Source: Variovorax paradoxus (GTDB lineage: Bacteria > Pseudomonadota > Gammaproteobacteria > Burkholderiales > Burkholderiaceae_C). From it: DNA of 64,000 nt. The number at the start of each line of letters is the position of its first letter. Positions within the stretch are counted from its first letter, which is position 1. The stretch lies in NCBI RefSeq assembly GCF_018614875.1, contig NZ_JAGGNW010000011.1, forward strand, positions 620,001 through 684,000. Direction: 5' to 3'. The translations under genes and the position numbers were made by a program. Positions 15,164 through 24,354 of this stretch are shown here, piece by piece. The notes under the pieces are model-generated. The model saw nothing but the letters and a program-made list of their open reading frames with translations. It did not search any database and was not told where the DNA came from.

Positions 15164-17719
15164 CTAGGACTGCGGAATGAGCTGCGTGCCGCGAATGCGC
15201 TCGCCGCTGTCGTTGCTGCTGCTGCTGCGGGCACCCGCGCGCGGCGGCGGTGCCTCCGGCAGCACCGGAGCGGCGTCCACGCCGCGCAGCATGACGTTGT
15301 CGGTGTTCGGCTGCGTGCGCTGCTGCATGCCGCGGATCTCGTCGTAGCGGTCGTACGCAAAAGCTTCGGTCGAGGCGCCGTCGCGCATGACCGCAGGACG
15401 CAGGAACATCATGAGGTTGCTCTTGTTGCGCGTACGGACCTCGTTCTTGAACAGGTTGCCGAGCACCGGAATGTCGCCCGCCACTGGCACCTTCTCGGTC
15501 GTGTTGCCGTAGTCGTCCGACAGCAGCCCGCCAAGCATCACGAGCCCGCCGTCTTCCACCAGCACGCTGGATTCGATCGAGCGCTTGTTGGTGGTCGGGC
15601 CGTTGGGATTGCTGACCGTGTTCTGGTCGACGGTCGAGGTCTCCTGGAAGATGGTCAGCTTGACGGTGCCGTTCTCGTTGATGGTCGGGCGCACGCGCAG
15701 GGTAAGGCCGACGTCCTTGCGTTCGACCGTGGTGAACGGGTTGATGCCCACCGAGCCCGAGGTGCTGGCGTACTGGCCGGTGACGAAGGGCACGTTCTGG
15801 CCGATCACGATCTTGGCCTCTTCGTTGTCCAGCGTCAGCAGGTTGGGCGTCGAGAGCACGTTGGCGTCGCCGTCGCTGTTGAAGAAGTTGGCGATCGCGC
15901 CCAGGATGTATTGCCCGCCGATCTTGCCGGCGATGCCCAGGTTCAGCCCGGGCCGGATCGATGCCGCCAGGCCGGCGGCATTGCGCGTGGCCAGCGCCTG
16001 GGTCAGCGCCAGGATGTTGGTCCTGTTCAGGCTGGAGTTAGTGCCGATCACGCCGTTGTTGCCCAGCGCGCTTTGCCACTGCACACCGAAGTTGGCCGCC
16101 TTGCTGGCGCTGACCTCGACGATCAGCGCCTCGATCATGACCTGTGCGCGGCGACCGTCGAGCTTGTCGATCACCGCACGCATCTGCCGGTACTGCGGCT
16201 CGGGCGCTGTGATGACCAGCGAGTTGGTCGTTGGGTCGGCCTGGATCTGGCCACCGGTCGAGGGCTGATTGGAATTGTTCAGCGGCGCGTTGGCGGCCGC
16301 CGAGCCGCCTTGTCCGCCCATGCCGGTCTGCAGGTTTTGCGGCAGGCTGGCTTGCTGTGGCGTCGGGCTGTTGGCGTCACCAGCACCGCCCTGCCCCCCC
16401 GGCATGGTGGACTGCTGGCCCGCCGCCATCGCGGCGCGCAGCGTGGCCGCCAGCCGCACGGCGTCGGCGTTCTTCAGGTAGACCACATAGATGTTGCCGG
16501 CCAGGCCGTTGCTGCTCTCGGCGGGCACGCGGTCGAGCTTCTCGACCAGCGTGCGCACCAGCTGCGCCCGTGCAGGATTGGCCGCGCGCAGGATCAGAGA
16601 ATTGCTGCGCGGATCGGCCAAGAGCGTGGTGCGGAACGACGCGTCGGCTGCGCCCGGCGCGGCGGCACCCGCTGTGCCCGAACCGCTGCCGTCGACCAGC
16701 CGGGTGATCAGCGGCAGCATCTCGGTGGCAACCGCGTGCCTGAGTGGAATGATCTCGACATCGGACGCATTGGGCACATCGAGCGACGCGATGATGCGCG
16801 CCAGCCGCCGCATGTTGTCCGCGTAGTCGGTGATCACGAGCGAGTTGTTGCCCGGGTTCGCGTTGATGGTGTTGTTGGGCGGAATGAGCGGACGCAGCAC
16901 CGGCAGCAGGCTGTTCGGCGACTCGTAGTTGAGCCGGAAGATCTGCGTGACGATCTGGTTGCTGCCCGACGAAGCCGTGGCGCCGAGGGAGGTGTTCACG
17001 GCGCTGCTCTGCAGCTTGGCGTTGGCCTCGGGCACCACCTTGAAGAGGCCGTCGGCCTCCACCACCGCAAAGCCCTGCAGCCGCAGCGCCGCGGCAAACT
17101 GGTTGAAGGCCGCGGCCGGCGCGATGGCGCGGTCGGTGGCCAGGTTCATCGTGCCCTTGACGCGCGAATCGAGCACCACGTCGCGCCCCGTGACCACTGC
17201 CATGGTGCGAGCCACGGCTTCGATGTCGGCGTTGGCGAAATTCAGCGTGATCGGCCCGCCGCGAACAGGCGCCGCTGCGGCAGCGGCTGGTGCGGAAGTC
17301 TCCATCGACCGTGTCTCGGCAACGGTCTGCAGCGTGACCCGCAGCGAATTGCCCTGTATCTCCGCCGTGTACGGCGTCGGCTGCCTGAGATTCAATACCA
17401 CCCGGCTGCGCTCACCCGCCTGAACCACGTTGATCGAGCGCAGATTGGGTTGATTCACTTCGATGGCTGCGCGCCCGACATCGTTTGCGGCGCCAGGGAA
17501 GTCCAGTGCGATGCGCGCAGGGCTCTGGACTGAAAACCCGCTGGGCACAGCGGCGAGCGGTCGTGCCAGATCGATCTGGATCACCTCGACACCCTGTTGC
17601 ATGGAGCCTGCAACCGCCTTGATCGCATTTTGCGCACAGGCGGCACCGAACGCGCCGGCCGCAAGCAGACTCAAGCACGCGGCGCGGACGCTGCGCGCAA
17701 TAACGATCGATCTCTTCAT
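15164..17719 (-). CDS. gspD: Type II secretion outer-membrane secretin with N-terminal AMIN domain
   Basis: An 851-residue secretin that forms the outer-membrane channel for folded exoproteins. A signal peptide (ending near ACAQ) is followed by a PilQ-type AMIN domain at about 40-130 (GFSVQSPARIALDFPGAAND, INVVQAGERSRVVLNL). Then come N0 (ITLNFANADIEAVARTMAVVTG), N1-N3 repeats with NNSLVITD and NSLILRA signatures, Gln/Gly-rich inserts, and the secretin core (VEVSASKAANFGVQWQ, GLVMLGGLLSDD, VPVAGDIPVLGNLFK). The N0-N3 and core are GspD-like, while AMIN is usual in type IV pilus PilQ. No other gsp genes are in the window, so it is detached from the rest of the machinery. Confidence 0.85.
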   Translation of the reverse strand: MKRSIVIARSVRAACLSLLAAGAFGAACAQNAIKAVAGSMQQGVEVIQIDLARPLAAVPSGFSVQSPARIALDFPGAANDVGRAAIEVNQPNLRSINVVQAGERSRVVLNLRQPTPYTAEIQGNSLRVTLQTVAETRSMETSAPAAAAAAPVRGGPITLNFANADIEAVARTMAVVTGRDVVLDSRVKGTMNLATDRAIAPAAAFNQFAAALRLQGFAVVEADGLFKVVPEANAKLQSSAVNTSLGATASSGSNQIVTQIFRLNYESPNSLLPVLRPLIPPNNTINANPGNNSLVITDYADNMRRLARIIASLDVPNASDVEIIPLRHAVATEMLPLITRLVDGSGSGTAGAAAPGAADASFRTTLLADPRSNSLILRAANPARAQLVRTLVEKLDRVPAESSNGLAGNIYVVYLKNADAVRLAATLRAAMAAGQQSTMPGGQGGAGDANSPTPQQASLPQNLQTGMGGQGGSAAANAPLNNSNQPSTGGQIQADPTTNSLVITAPEPQYRQMRAVIDKLDGRRAQVMIEALIVEVSASKAANFGVQWQSALGNNGVIGTNSSLNRTNILALTQALATRNAAGLAASIRPGLNLGIAGKIGGQYILGAIANFFNSDGDANVLSTPNLLTLDNEEAKIVIGQNVPFVTGQYASTSGSVGINPFTTVERKDVGLTLRVRPTINENGTVKLTIFQETSTVDQNTVSNPNGPTTNKRSIESSVLVEDGGLVMLGGLLSDDYGNTTEKVPVAGDIPVLGNLFKNEVRTRNKSNLMMFLRPAVMRDGASTEAFAYDRYDEIRGMQQRTQPNTDNVMLRGVDAAPVLPEAPPPRAGARSSSSNDSGERIRGTQLIPQS

Positions 17720-18070
17720 GCGTCAGCGTCGAGACGACTTCTTCTTATCCTGCACTCGAGACGAGAAGGCCGCATCGCCTGCCTCGAGGTCTTCCGCTTG
17801 TTCGCAATGCCGGCCCGACTGGCAGAGAAGCGTTTGCGCCGAGATCCGAATCATTTTGCTTCTTGTGTAAACAAATGATTCAGCAATAGGCGTGCCAATT
17901 GGACGGGATCGGGTTTTGCATCCCTTTTTCTTAATTGGTCGCTCGCTTCCATGGGGAATGTGACAAATACTGTCGCCGACGAGCCAAAAAATATCGACCT
18001 ACGGACAAAGGCGTCACATCCAGGTCGGGCATTTTGCTATTCACCGGCCAAAAAACGCGACGCCCCATGG
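17720..18070. other. Intergenic region upstream of the secretin
   Basis: About 350 bases between the MmgE/PrpD stop and the secretin start, both on the minus strand. It is richer in A/T than its surroundings and presumably contains the secretin promoter. I see no gene or strong hairpin in it. Confidence 0.4.
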
Positions 18071-19408
18071 TCAGCAGGCCGTGATTGCGCAGGATGTCGC
18101 ACTCTCCAGATGCCACAGCCGCTCAAGAAGCACGCGCGCCCGCGCGGCGCCAATCACCGGCGTGGACAGTTCGAGAAACTTGCTTTCCAGGTCGGCGTCG
18201 CTGAGTGGTTCCTCGGGATCGCCCTTCCGATTGGGCTGCAGATGGCTGAGTCGACGCCCATCCGCGGTGTCGATTTCGATGCGTGCGGCACGCTGGCCCG
18301 GAAAGGCCGCGTCGAGCGCCGGGTCCACCGCGACCTCCATGCGTTCCATCAGGGCGCGCGTTGCGGGATCCTCGAGCCGCGCTGGCTCGAAAGCCGCCAT
18401 GCGTACGCTGCCATGCACAAGGGCCGACGCCACCATGTACTTCAAGCTGAAGCGTGCCTCGTTGGCGGAAGTCGGTCGTTCGTAGCAAGCGATATCCAAT
18501 GCCGGCCGATAAGTGCCTACGCGAATGTGAACGATGTCTTCAGTCGCAATATGGTGCTTCGACTGCAGCGCGAGGGCACCGTCAATCGACGGAAAAGTGT
18601 GGCCGCAGCCAATATGGTTCTTGAACGTCAGGCGGGTGATGTGAAAGTCTTGCCCAAGAGTCGCGCCGACCTGCGACCAATCCGGACCGTTGCTCATGGC
18701 CTGGCCGAGCCCTGCTTCACCATCGAGAACATCCAGCGAACCTGTCAGGCCCCGGCGGGCCAGTTGGGCCGCGAGAAGACCCGCCTCGGCCGCACGCCCC
18801 GCATGCAGTGGCTTGGACATCGAATCCATCCGGAACGCCTGCTGCAGGCCCGCCGTGAAGGTCGCAGCAGTGGCGAGCGCGTGCGCAAAAGCAGCTTCGT
18901 CGAGCGCCATCAACCCGCCAGCCGCCGCAGCCGCCCCAAAGCTGCCCACGGTGCCCGTGCTATGCCAGAACTTGTAATGCGATCGGCCCATCACGACGCC
19001 GATTCGCGTCGAGACCTCGTAGCCAAGCACCACGCCGCGCAGAAATTGAAGCCCTGAAGCACCGATGTCCTGCCCCTCGGCCAGTGCGGCCGCGATGGTG
19101 GCAGCGCCAGGGTGGTACATGGCCTCGCGAAAACTATCGTCCACCTCCGCGGCATGCGCGGCCGTGCCGTTGATGAGCGCTGCAGCGCGCGCAGTGGCTG
19201 GGCGCCCTTGCGCCAGGAAGGCGCCGCCACGATCGAGGTCGTCGGCCAGGGTTTGCTCCAACATGCGCACCGGTGCCGCATCCAAGCCCGGGAAAAGCGA
19301 TGCATGCCAGTCGATCACTGCCCGCTTGGCGTGATGTATGACCTCGGCAGGGAGCGGCTGTCGGCAAGACTCGGCCGCGTACCGCGCAAATACTTCCGTT
19401 GCATGCAT
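18071..19408 (-). CDS. MmgE/PrpD family protein
   Basis: A 445-residue member of the 2-methylcitrate dehydratase/immune-responsive-gene fold. Helical N-terminal features include DDSFREAMYHPGAATIAAALA, GYEVSTRIG, and FWHSTGTVGSFGAAAAAG, where the His-Ser/Thr-rich loop is typical of the family. Known relatives dehydrate or decarboxylate tricarboxylic or other small acids. It is the last gene of the operon that begins with the Bug receptor at 23347 and lies 32 bases after the acyl-CoA synthetase. This suggests catabolism of an imported carboxylate through a CoA thioester. Confidence 0.85.
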   Translation of the reverse strand: MHATEVFARYAAESCRQPLPAEVIHHAKRAVIDWHASLFPGLDAAPVRMLEQTLADDLDRGGAFLAQGRPATARAAALINGTAAHAAEVDDSFREAMYHPGAATIAAALAEGQDIGASGLQFLRGVVLGYEVSTRIGVVMGRSHYKFWHSTGTVGSFGAAAAAGGLMALDEAAFAHALATAATFTAGLQQAFRMDSMSKPLHAGRAAEAGLLAAQLARRGLTGSLDVLDGEAGLGQAMSNGPDWSQVGATLGQDFHITRLTFKNHIGCGHTFPSIDGALALQSKHHIATEDIVHIRVGTYRPALDIACYERPTSANEARFSLKYMVASALVHGSVRMAAFEPARLEDPATRALMERMEVAVDPALDAAFPGQRAARIEIDTADGRRLSHLQPNRKGDPEEPLSDADLESKFLELSTPVIGAARARVLLERLWHLESATSCAITAC

Positions 19409-19440
19409 CCAGGTCCTCCTGATTCAGGGGTTCAATTTCT

Positions 19441-21534
19441 TCAGGCGAGAACGACCACGCCATCGGCGGCACGCACGCCCTGCCCCTGCGGCAGCACGAA
19501 CACCGGGTTGATCTCGGCTTCGACCAGGCGGTCGCCCAGTTGGGCCGCCATGTGAGAGAAAGCGACGATGGCCGTCACCAGCGCCTCGACATCGGCCTTG
19601 GGCCGGCCGCGAAAACCGTCCAGCAGCGGCCACGTCTTCAGTTCCCGAGCCATGTCCAGCGCTTCGTCGCGGCGGAGGCCACCTCGCGCCGGCAGGAGCC
19701 GCATCGTCGTGTCTTTGAACAGTTCGGCGGTGATGCCGCCCATCCCCAGCAGGATGGCCGTGCCCAGCGCATCGCGGTGCATGCCGAGGATCAGTTCGGT
19801 GCCGCCGGCCACCATTTCCTGCACCAGGAATCGCTGCGGCCTCGTGCCGGTATGGGCCTCGACCTCGGACGCCATCTGCAGCAGGCGCGCGCCCACCGTG
19901 TCGGGCGTGAGGTTCACCGCCACGCCGCCCACGTCGCTCTTGTGCGTGACCTGGGCCGACAGGATCTTCAGCACGACGCGGCCGCCCAGCTCGCGCGCGG
20001 CGGCCTCGGCCTGTGCAGGCTCGGCGACGACAAGCTCTCGCGCGCACGGCACACCGAAGCGGCTGAAGAGCTGCTTGGCCTGTGCCTCGTCGAGCGAGCC
20101 CGCCGGCAGATCACCCACCGCGACCGGCGGCGCGGCGGCCATCGGCTCGCCGGGGTCTTTCCATTGGCCGGTCCGCAGCATGGCGCCGAGCGCAGCGGTG
20201 CAGCTTTCCGCCGCGGCAAAGGCGGGGACGCCGCGCTGGGTCAGCAGTGCCCCGATTTCCGGCGCGTGCGGACTCACGTAGGCAATGACGGGCTTGTCCG
20301 AGGTCGGCAGGCAGTCCTGGATCGCGCCGGCCATCAATTCAGGCATGGCCAGGCTGGACGAGCCGACGATGATGGTCAAGGCGTCGTAGCTGGGACTCTT
20401 CAACAGCACGTCGATGGCGCCGCGCAGCAAGTCAGGCCGCAGGCCCGCCAGGGTCACGTCGATCGGGTTTCGATCGAGCACGGCATGGTCGCCGGTCTGC
20501 AGTGCGCGTAATGCTTCGGCCGTCGCGGCATCGGGTGCGGGCGTATCGAAGCCGGACAGCCCCAGGTCATCCGACACCAGCGTCCCGGCACCGCCGGTGG
20601 AGGTCAGGATCGCAACCCGGTTGCCGCGCAGCTTGCGGCCGGTGGCAAGTGCGGCGGGAATGTCCAGCAGGTCGTTGAATGTCTGGGCACGGATCACGCC
20701 CACCTGCCTGAAGAGTGCGTCGTACATGCGGTCGGCACCGGCCAGCGCGCCGGTGTGCGACACCGCGGCCTTGGCGCCTGCCTCGGAGCGCCCGATCTTG
20801 AACGCGACCACGGGCTTGCCCGCGCGTGCGGCCTTCAGTGCCGCATTGCGGAACTTCTCCGGATTGCGCACCGTCTCGACGTACAGCGCGATGACCTTCG
20901 TGGCCTCGTCTTCGGCGAGGTGATCGATGAAGTCCGCGAGTTCCAGATCGACCTCGTTGCTGGTCGAGATCAGCTTGGACAGGCCGATGCCGCGCACCGC
21001 CGCACGAGACAGCAGCGAACCGAGGATGCCGCCACTCTGCGACACCACGCCGACGCCACCAACGGGAAAGTGCGCCATCTCGAGCGCACCCGTGGCCGAC
21101 AGCACGATGTTGTCGGTGAGGTTGACCAGGCCGATGGTGTTCGGCCCCAGGATGCGCATGGACCCGGCCGCCTCCATCAACTGCCGCTGGCGGCGCGCGC
21201 CCTCTTCACCGGTCTCGGTGTAGCCGCTGGCCAGCACGATGGCTGCAGCGGTGCCACGGGCGGCCAGGTCGCGCACCGCCAGGTGGGCGCGTTCGGCCCC
21301 CAGCAACACGATGCCCACGTCAGGCACCGCCGGCAGCGAAGCCACGTCCGCATAGCAAGCCAGCTCGCCGATGCGATCGACCTTCGGATTCACCGGATAG
21401 ATTTCACCCGAGAAGCCATGCTTCACGAGGTACGAGATGGGCCGGCCAGCGGTCTTGGTGGCGTCGCCCGACGCACCGATGACGGCGACGCTGCGTGGCT
21501 TGAGGAGTCGGGAGATGGGGTTCATGGCAGTCAT
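19441..21534 (-). CDS. Acetate-CoA ligase (ADP-forming)-like acyl-CoA synthetase, fused alpha-beta
   Basis: A 697-residue nucleoside-diphosphate-forming acyl-CoA synthetase. The CoA-binding Rossmann domain begins LLKPRSVAVIGASGD, followed by two succinyl-CoA-ligase-like domains (SQSGGILGSLLSRAA, ILTSTGGAGTLVSDDLGLSG), and an ATP-grasp domain lies in the last 220 residues (GRVVLKILSAQVTHKSDVGGV, RFLVQEMVAGGTELILGMHRD). It converts an acid, ATP and CoA to acyl-CoA. The ATG at 21534 overlaps the stop of the enoyl-CoA hydratase by 4 bp; longer in-frame extensions would run through that gene. There is no GNAT domain, so it is not the acetyltransferase form. Confidence 0.88.
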   Translation of the reverse strand: MTAMNPISRLLKPRSVAVIGASGDATKTAGRPISYLVKHGFSGEIYPVNPKVDRIGELACYADVASLPAVPDVGIVLLGAERAHLAVRDLAARGTAAAIVLASGYTETGEEGARRQRQLMEAAGSMRILGPNTIGLVNLTDNIVLSATGALEMAHFPVGGVGVVSQSGGILGSLLSRAAVRGIGLSKLISTSNEVDLELADFIDHLAEDEATKVIALYVETVRNPEKFRNAALKAARAGKPVVAFKIGRSEAGAKAAVSHTGALAGADRMYDALFRQVGVIRAQTFNDLLDIPAALATGRKLRGNRVAILTSTGGAGTLVSDDLGLSGFDTPAPDAATAEALRALQTGDHAVLDRNPIDVTLAGLRPDLLRGAIDVLLKSPSYDALTIIVGSSSLAMPELMAGAIQDCLPTSDKPVIAYVSPHAPEIGALLTQRGVPAFAAAESCTAALGAMLRTGQWKDPGEPMAAAPPVAVGDLPAGSLDEAQAKQLFSRFGVPCARELVVAEPAQAEAAARELGGRVVLKILSAQVTHKSDVGGVAVNLTPDTVGARLLQMASEVEAHTGTRPQRFLVQEMVAGGTELILGMHRDALGTAILLGMGGITAELFKDTTMRLLPARGGLRRDEALDMARELKTWPLLDGFRGRPKADVEALVTAIVAFSHMAAQLGDRLVEAEINPVFVLPQGQGVRAADGVVVLA

Positions 21535-22331
21535 TCCTTGGCGGCCGGGGTGGAGGTCTTGGCCAGGAAAGCCATCATCGACTCGCGATGCTCGGTGCTG
21601 GTGTAGCAAATGCCTTGTGCCTGGCTGCCTTGGGCAAATACCTGATGAGCCGACAACTCGAAGCTCTGGTTGAGGATGGTCTTGCCCAGGGCCAGCGCCG
21701 TGGCGGAGCCCTTGCTCATTTCGGCAGCCCAGCGCTGCGCCTCTGCAATCAGACTGTTCGCATCGACCTTGCGATCGGCGATGCCAAGGCGAAGCGCCTC
21801 TTCGACTTCGACCTTGCGGCCGCTGAAGATCAACTCCTTCGTCTTGGCCAGGCCCACGCGGCGGGGCAGAAAGTACATGCCGCCGCCATCGGGAATGATG
21901 CCGCGGTGGATATAGGACCAGGTGAAGCTCGCCGCATCCGAGGCAACGATGAAGTCGCAGGCGAGCGCCGTATCGGCGCCCAGGCCCGACGCGGCGCCAT
22001 TGACGGCGGCGATGGTCGGCTTGGGCATGGTGTGCAGCAGCGACTGCGTGTGGTGCACGCGTTGCTGGCGGCTCCAGCCGTTGAAGCCGACCTCGCCCGC
22101 AGGCGCTTGCATCCGGCTCTCCATGCCGGCAATGTCGCCACCGGCGCAGAAGCCCTTGCCCCTGCCCGTCAGCACCAGGGCGCGAATCGCCTTGTCGCTG
22201 GCCACGTGTTCCAGGGCGGCAATGAATTCGGTGCGCATGGCATCGCTCATGGCATTGCGCTTTTCCGGGCGGTTCAACCACAGCGTGGCGACGCCGTCGT
22301 CGATGTCGAGTTCGATCAGTTTTTCAGTCAT
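21531..22331 (-). CDS. Enoyl-CoA hydratase/isomerase family protein
   Basis: A 266-residue crotonase. The first oxyanion segment is GFCAGGDIAGM and the second NGAASGLGADTALACDFIVAS, followed by YIHRGIIPDGGGMYFLPRRVG, where the usual catalytic acid positions read Pro-Asp-Gly-Gly. It lies 17 bases after the Bug receptor gene and overlaps the acyl-CoA synthetase start by 4 bp, so it is co-expressed with both. It probably acts on the acyl-CoA made by the next gene; hydratase against isomerase activity cannot be settled here. Confidence 0.88.
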   Translation of the reverse strand: MTEKLIELDIDDGVATLWLNRPEKRNAMSDAMRTEFIAALEHVASDKAIRALVLTGRGKGFCAGGDIAGMESRMQAPAGEVGFNGWSRQQRVHHTQSLLHTMPKPTIAAVNGAASGLGADTALACDFIVASDAASFTWSYIHRGIIPDGGGMYFLPRRVGLAKTKELIFSGRKVEVEEALRLGIADRKVDANSLIAEAQRWAAEMSKGSATALALGKTILNQSFELSAHQVFAQGSQAQGICYTSTEHRESMMAFLAKTSTPAAKE

Positions 22332-22348
22332 GTTGTCGCCTTCGGGCG

Positions 22349-23347
22349 TCAGTCAGTGGTGATGTGGTTCTCTTTGACGACCTTGCGCCACCGGGCTTCC
22401 TCACCCTTGGCATAGCGGTCGAACGCTTCCGGCAAACCTGCATCGATCACGAGGCCTTCGCCTTCCACGCGCTTGCGGAAGGCCTCGGTCTGGACGGCCT
22501 TCTTTGCGGCAGCGTTCAGCTTCATGATCACGTCGCGTGGCGTTCCGGCCGGCGCGTAGAGGCCATACCAGCTGTCCGCCACATAGCCGGGCACGCCGCT
22601 CTCCGCGATGGTCGGCACCTTGGCAAGCGAGGGCGCCGTGGAGCGCGTCGCGGTGGTCACAGCCAGTGCCCGCAGCTTGCCGCTTTCGATGAACGTGCCA
22701 ACTGCGGCTGCCGTGGCAAACATGAGATCGACCTGCCCGCCCAGCAAATCCGTGATGGCCGGGCCGGCGCCGCGGTAGGGGATGTGCGTCATGTCGGTCT
22801 TGGTGAGGTTCTTGAACAGTTCGCCGGCGAGGTGAGCCGAGGTGCCGGCACCCTGCGATGCGAACGAGAGCTTTCCGGGATGGGCCTTGGCAGCGGCGAT
22901 GACGTCGCTCACGGACTTGTAAGGACTTTCAGCCCGAACGACGAGCACGTTCGGCGAAATGCCCACCAGCATGACGGGCGCAAACGCCTTCTCGTAGTTG
23001 TAAGGGAGCTTTGGCACGAGGCTCGGATTCACCACGTGCGCGACGGTCGCCATGACAAGCGTGTAGCCGTCGGGCTGGCTCTTCGCGACTGCATCGGTTC
23101 CGATGATGGTGCCCGCACCGGGCTTGTTGTCGATGATCACCGGCTGACCCAGTTCCTGGCCCATGGTGATGCCCATGGTGCGCGCGACGAGATCCGTGCC
23201 GCCGCCCGGCGCGAACGGCACGACGATCTTGACAGGCTTGTCCGGAAATGCCGCGAAAGCGGGGAAGGCCATCAGACTTGCCACAACAGTGGCGCAAGAG
23301 AAAAAGACGGCACGCTTGGCACGAGCCAAGGTCAGCGTGATCTGCAT
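22349..23347 (-). CDS. Bug/TctC-family periplasmic tripartite tricarboxylate receptor
   Basis: A 332-residue periplasmic receptor. A signal peptide (start MQITLTLARAKRAV, cleavage near AFA) precedes FPDKPVKIVVPFAPGGGTDLVARTMG, the Bug hallmark, and later IDNKPGAGTIIGTDAVAKSQPDGYTLV and VPTIAESGVPGYVADSWYG. The ATG at 23347 follows GGAGAC. It is first in a four-gene operon with an enoyl-CoA hydratase, acyl-CoA synthetase and MmgE/PrpD protein, and is divergent from an IclR regulator. No TctA/TctB partner is present in the window. Confidence 0.92.
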   Translation of the reverse strand: MQITLTLARAKRAVFFSCATVVASLMAFPAFAAFPDKPVKIVVPFAPGGGTDLVARTMGITMGQELGQPVIIDNKPGAGTIIGTDAVAKSQPDGYTLVMATVAHVVNPSLVPKLPYNYEKAFAPVMLVGISPNVLVVRAESPYKSVSDVIAAAKAHPGKLSFASQGAGTSAHLAGELFKNLTKTDMTHIPYRGAGPAITDLLGGQVDLMFATAAAVGTFIESGKLRALAVTTATRSTAPSLAKVPTIAESGVPGYVADSWYGLYAPAGTPRDVIMKLNAAAKKAVQTEAFRKRVEGEGLVIDAGLPEAFDRYAKGEEARWRKVVKENHITTD

Positions 23348-23461
23348 GGATTTGTCTCCGGTTTGACAAGGGAAGTACGAGAAGCCCCATCGACGGCCGC
23401 GTTGACCGCGTGTCTCATCGAATGGGTCGAGCTTAGGTTCGCCAAGCGGTTCGCACACCCC

Positions 23462-23486
23462 CCAATTTCCAATAGATGGAAATTGG
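23462..23486. promoter_or_regulatory. Large inverted repeat, candidate IclR operator
   Basis: Perfect 9-bp arms CCAATTTCC and GGAAATTGG around a 7-bp spacer. It sits between the divergent Bug operon (start 23347) and IclR gene (start 23545), about 59 bases before the IclR start. Binding by that IclR is inferred. Confidence 0.65.
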
Positions 23487-23544
23487 TGATACGCTGGATG
23501 GCTTCTCTCTTCTCGTTTTCAACGCCACCCTCCACTCGCGGACC

Positions 23545-24342
23545 ATGTCAGACACGCCCCCTGAAAAAGCGCGCCGGCAACACCACGAAGATCCGATGCT
23601 CAACCGATCGCTCGTGCGCGGTGTCGAAGTGCTCAGAGCGTTCAGGCCAGGAGCCGATCTGCTTGGCAACGGCGAGATCGCGGAACGTACGGGACTGTCT
23701 CGCGCCACCGTGAGCCGCCTGACCCAGACGCTGGTGGAAACCGGCCTTCTCGAGCACGATCGCGCCCATCGGGCCTACCGTCTTGCAGCACATGTCTTGA
23801 GCCTGGCCCATGCGATGCGCGCGGGCTCGCCGGTGCTCAATACCGTCGCGCCCCTGATGCGCGCGCTGGCCGAAAAGATGCGCATCAACGTCGGCCTGGC
23901 GGTGCCGGATCGCGACGAGATGGTCTATCTCGAATCCGTTCGCTACAACCGCCGGGTCGCGCTGCGCCATGTGGTTGCAGGTCAACGGGTGCCGATGGAA
24001 CTCACGTCGTTGGGCCGCGCTTATCTGGCGGTCGCTCCGGACTCCACGAAGCGAGCGCTGCTGGCGCAGTTCCGAAGCAGGCGCTCCACCGGCTGGGGTC
24101 GGTTGCGAGACGAAATCCAGGCAGCGAAATTGAGCGTCGAGCAGCGCGGCTACTGCAGTGCAGCATGGCAACCGGAAGTGATCGCCCTCTCGGCGCCGAT
24201 CGTTCTGGCGGATCGCCCGATCTATGTGCTCAACGTCAGCGTCGCTACTGCAGCCAGCATGGCCGCCATCGAGCGGGAACTCAGCGGCCCGCTGCTGGCC
24301 CTCCGGGAAAAGGCGAAGGCCGCGCTCCTGGCATCCGGCTGA
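23545..24342 (+). CDS. IclR-family transcriptional regulator
   Basis: A 265-residue IclR protein. The N-terminal winged HTH is SLVRGVEVLRAFRPG ... GEIAERTGLSRATVSRLTQTL, and the C-terminal GAF-like effector domain includes MRINVGLAVPDRDEMVYLES and the RGYCSAAWQPEVIALSAPI segment. I chose 23545 because the in-frame ATG at 23476 would lie inside the 25-bp inverted repeat. It is divergent from the Bug/ECH/synthetase/MmgE operon and is its likely regulator. Effector unknown; an aromatic or dicarboxylic acid is usual for the family. Confidence 0.88.
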   Translation: MSDTPPEKARRQHHEDPMLNRSLVRGVEVLRAFRPGADLLGNGEIAERTGLSRATVSRLTQTLVETGLLEHDRAHRAYRLAAHVLSLAHAMRAGSPVLNTVAPLMRALAEKMRINVGLAVPDRDEMVYLESVRYNRRVALRHVVAGQRVPMELTSLGRAYLAVAPDSTKRALLAQFRSRRSTGWGRLRDEIQAAKLSVEQRGYCSAAWQPEVIALSAPIVLADRPIYVLNVSVATAASMAAIERELSGPLLALREKAKAALLASG

Positions 24343-24354
24343 GCAGGCCTGGGG

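Noticed and set aside
14933..17533. 866-codon open frame on the plus strand
   Set aside because: Antisense to the secretin gene, with no domain or ribosome site.
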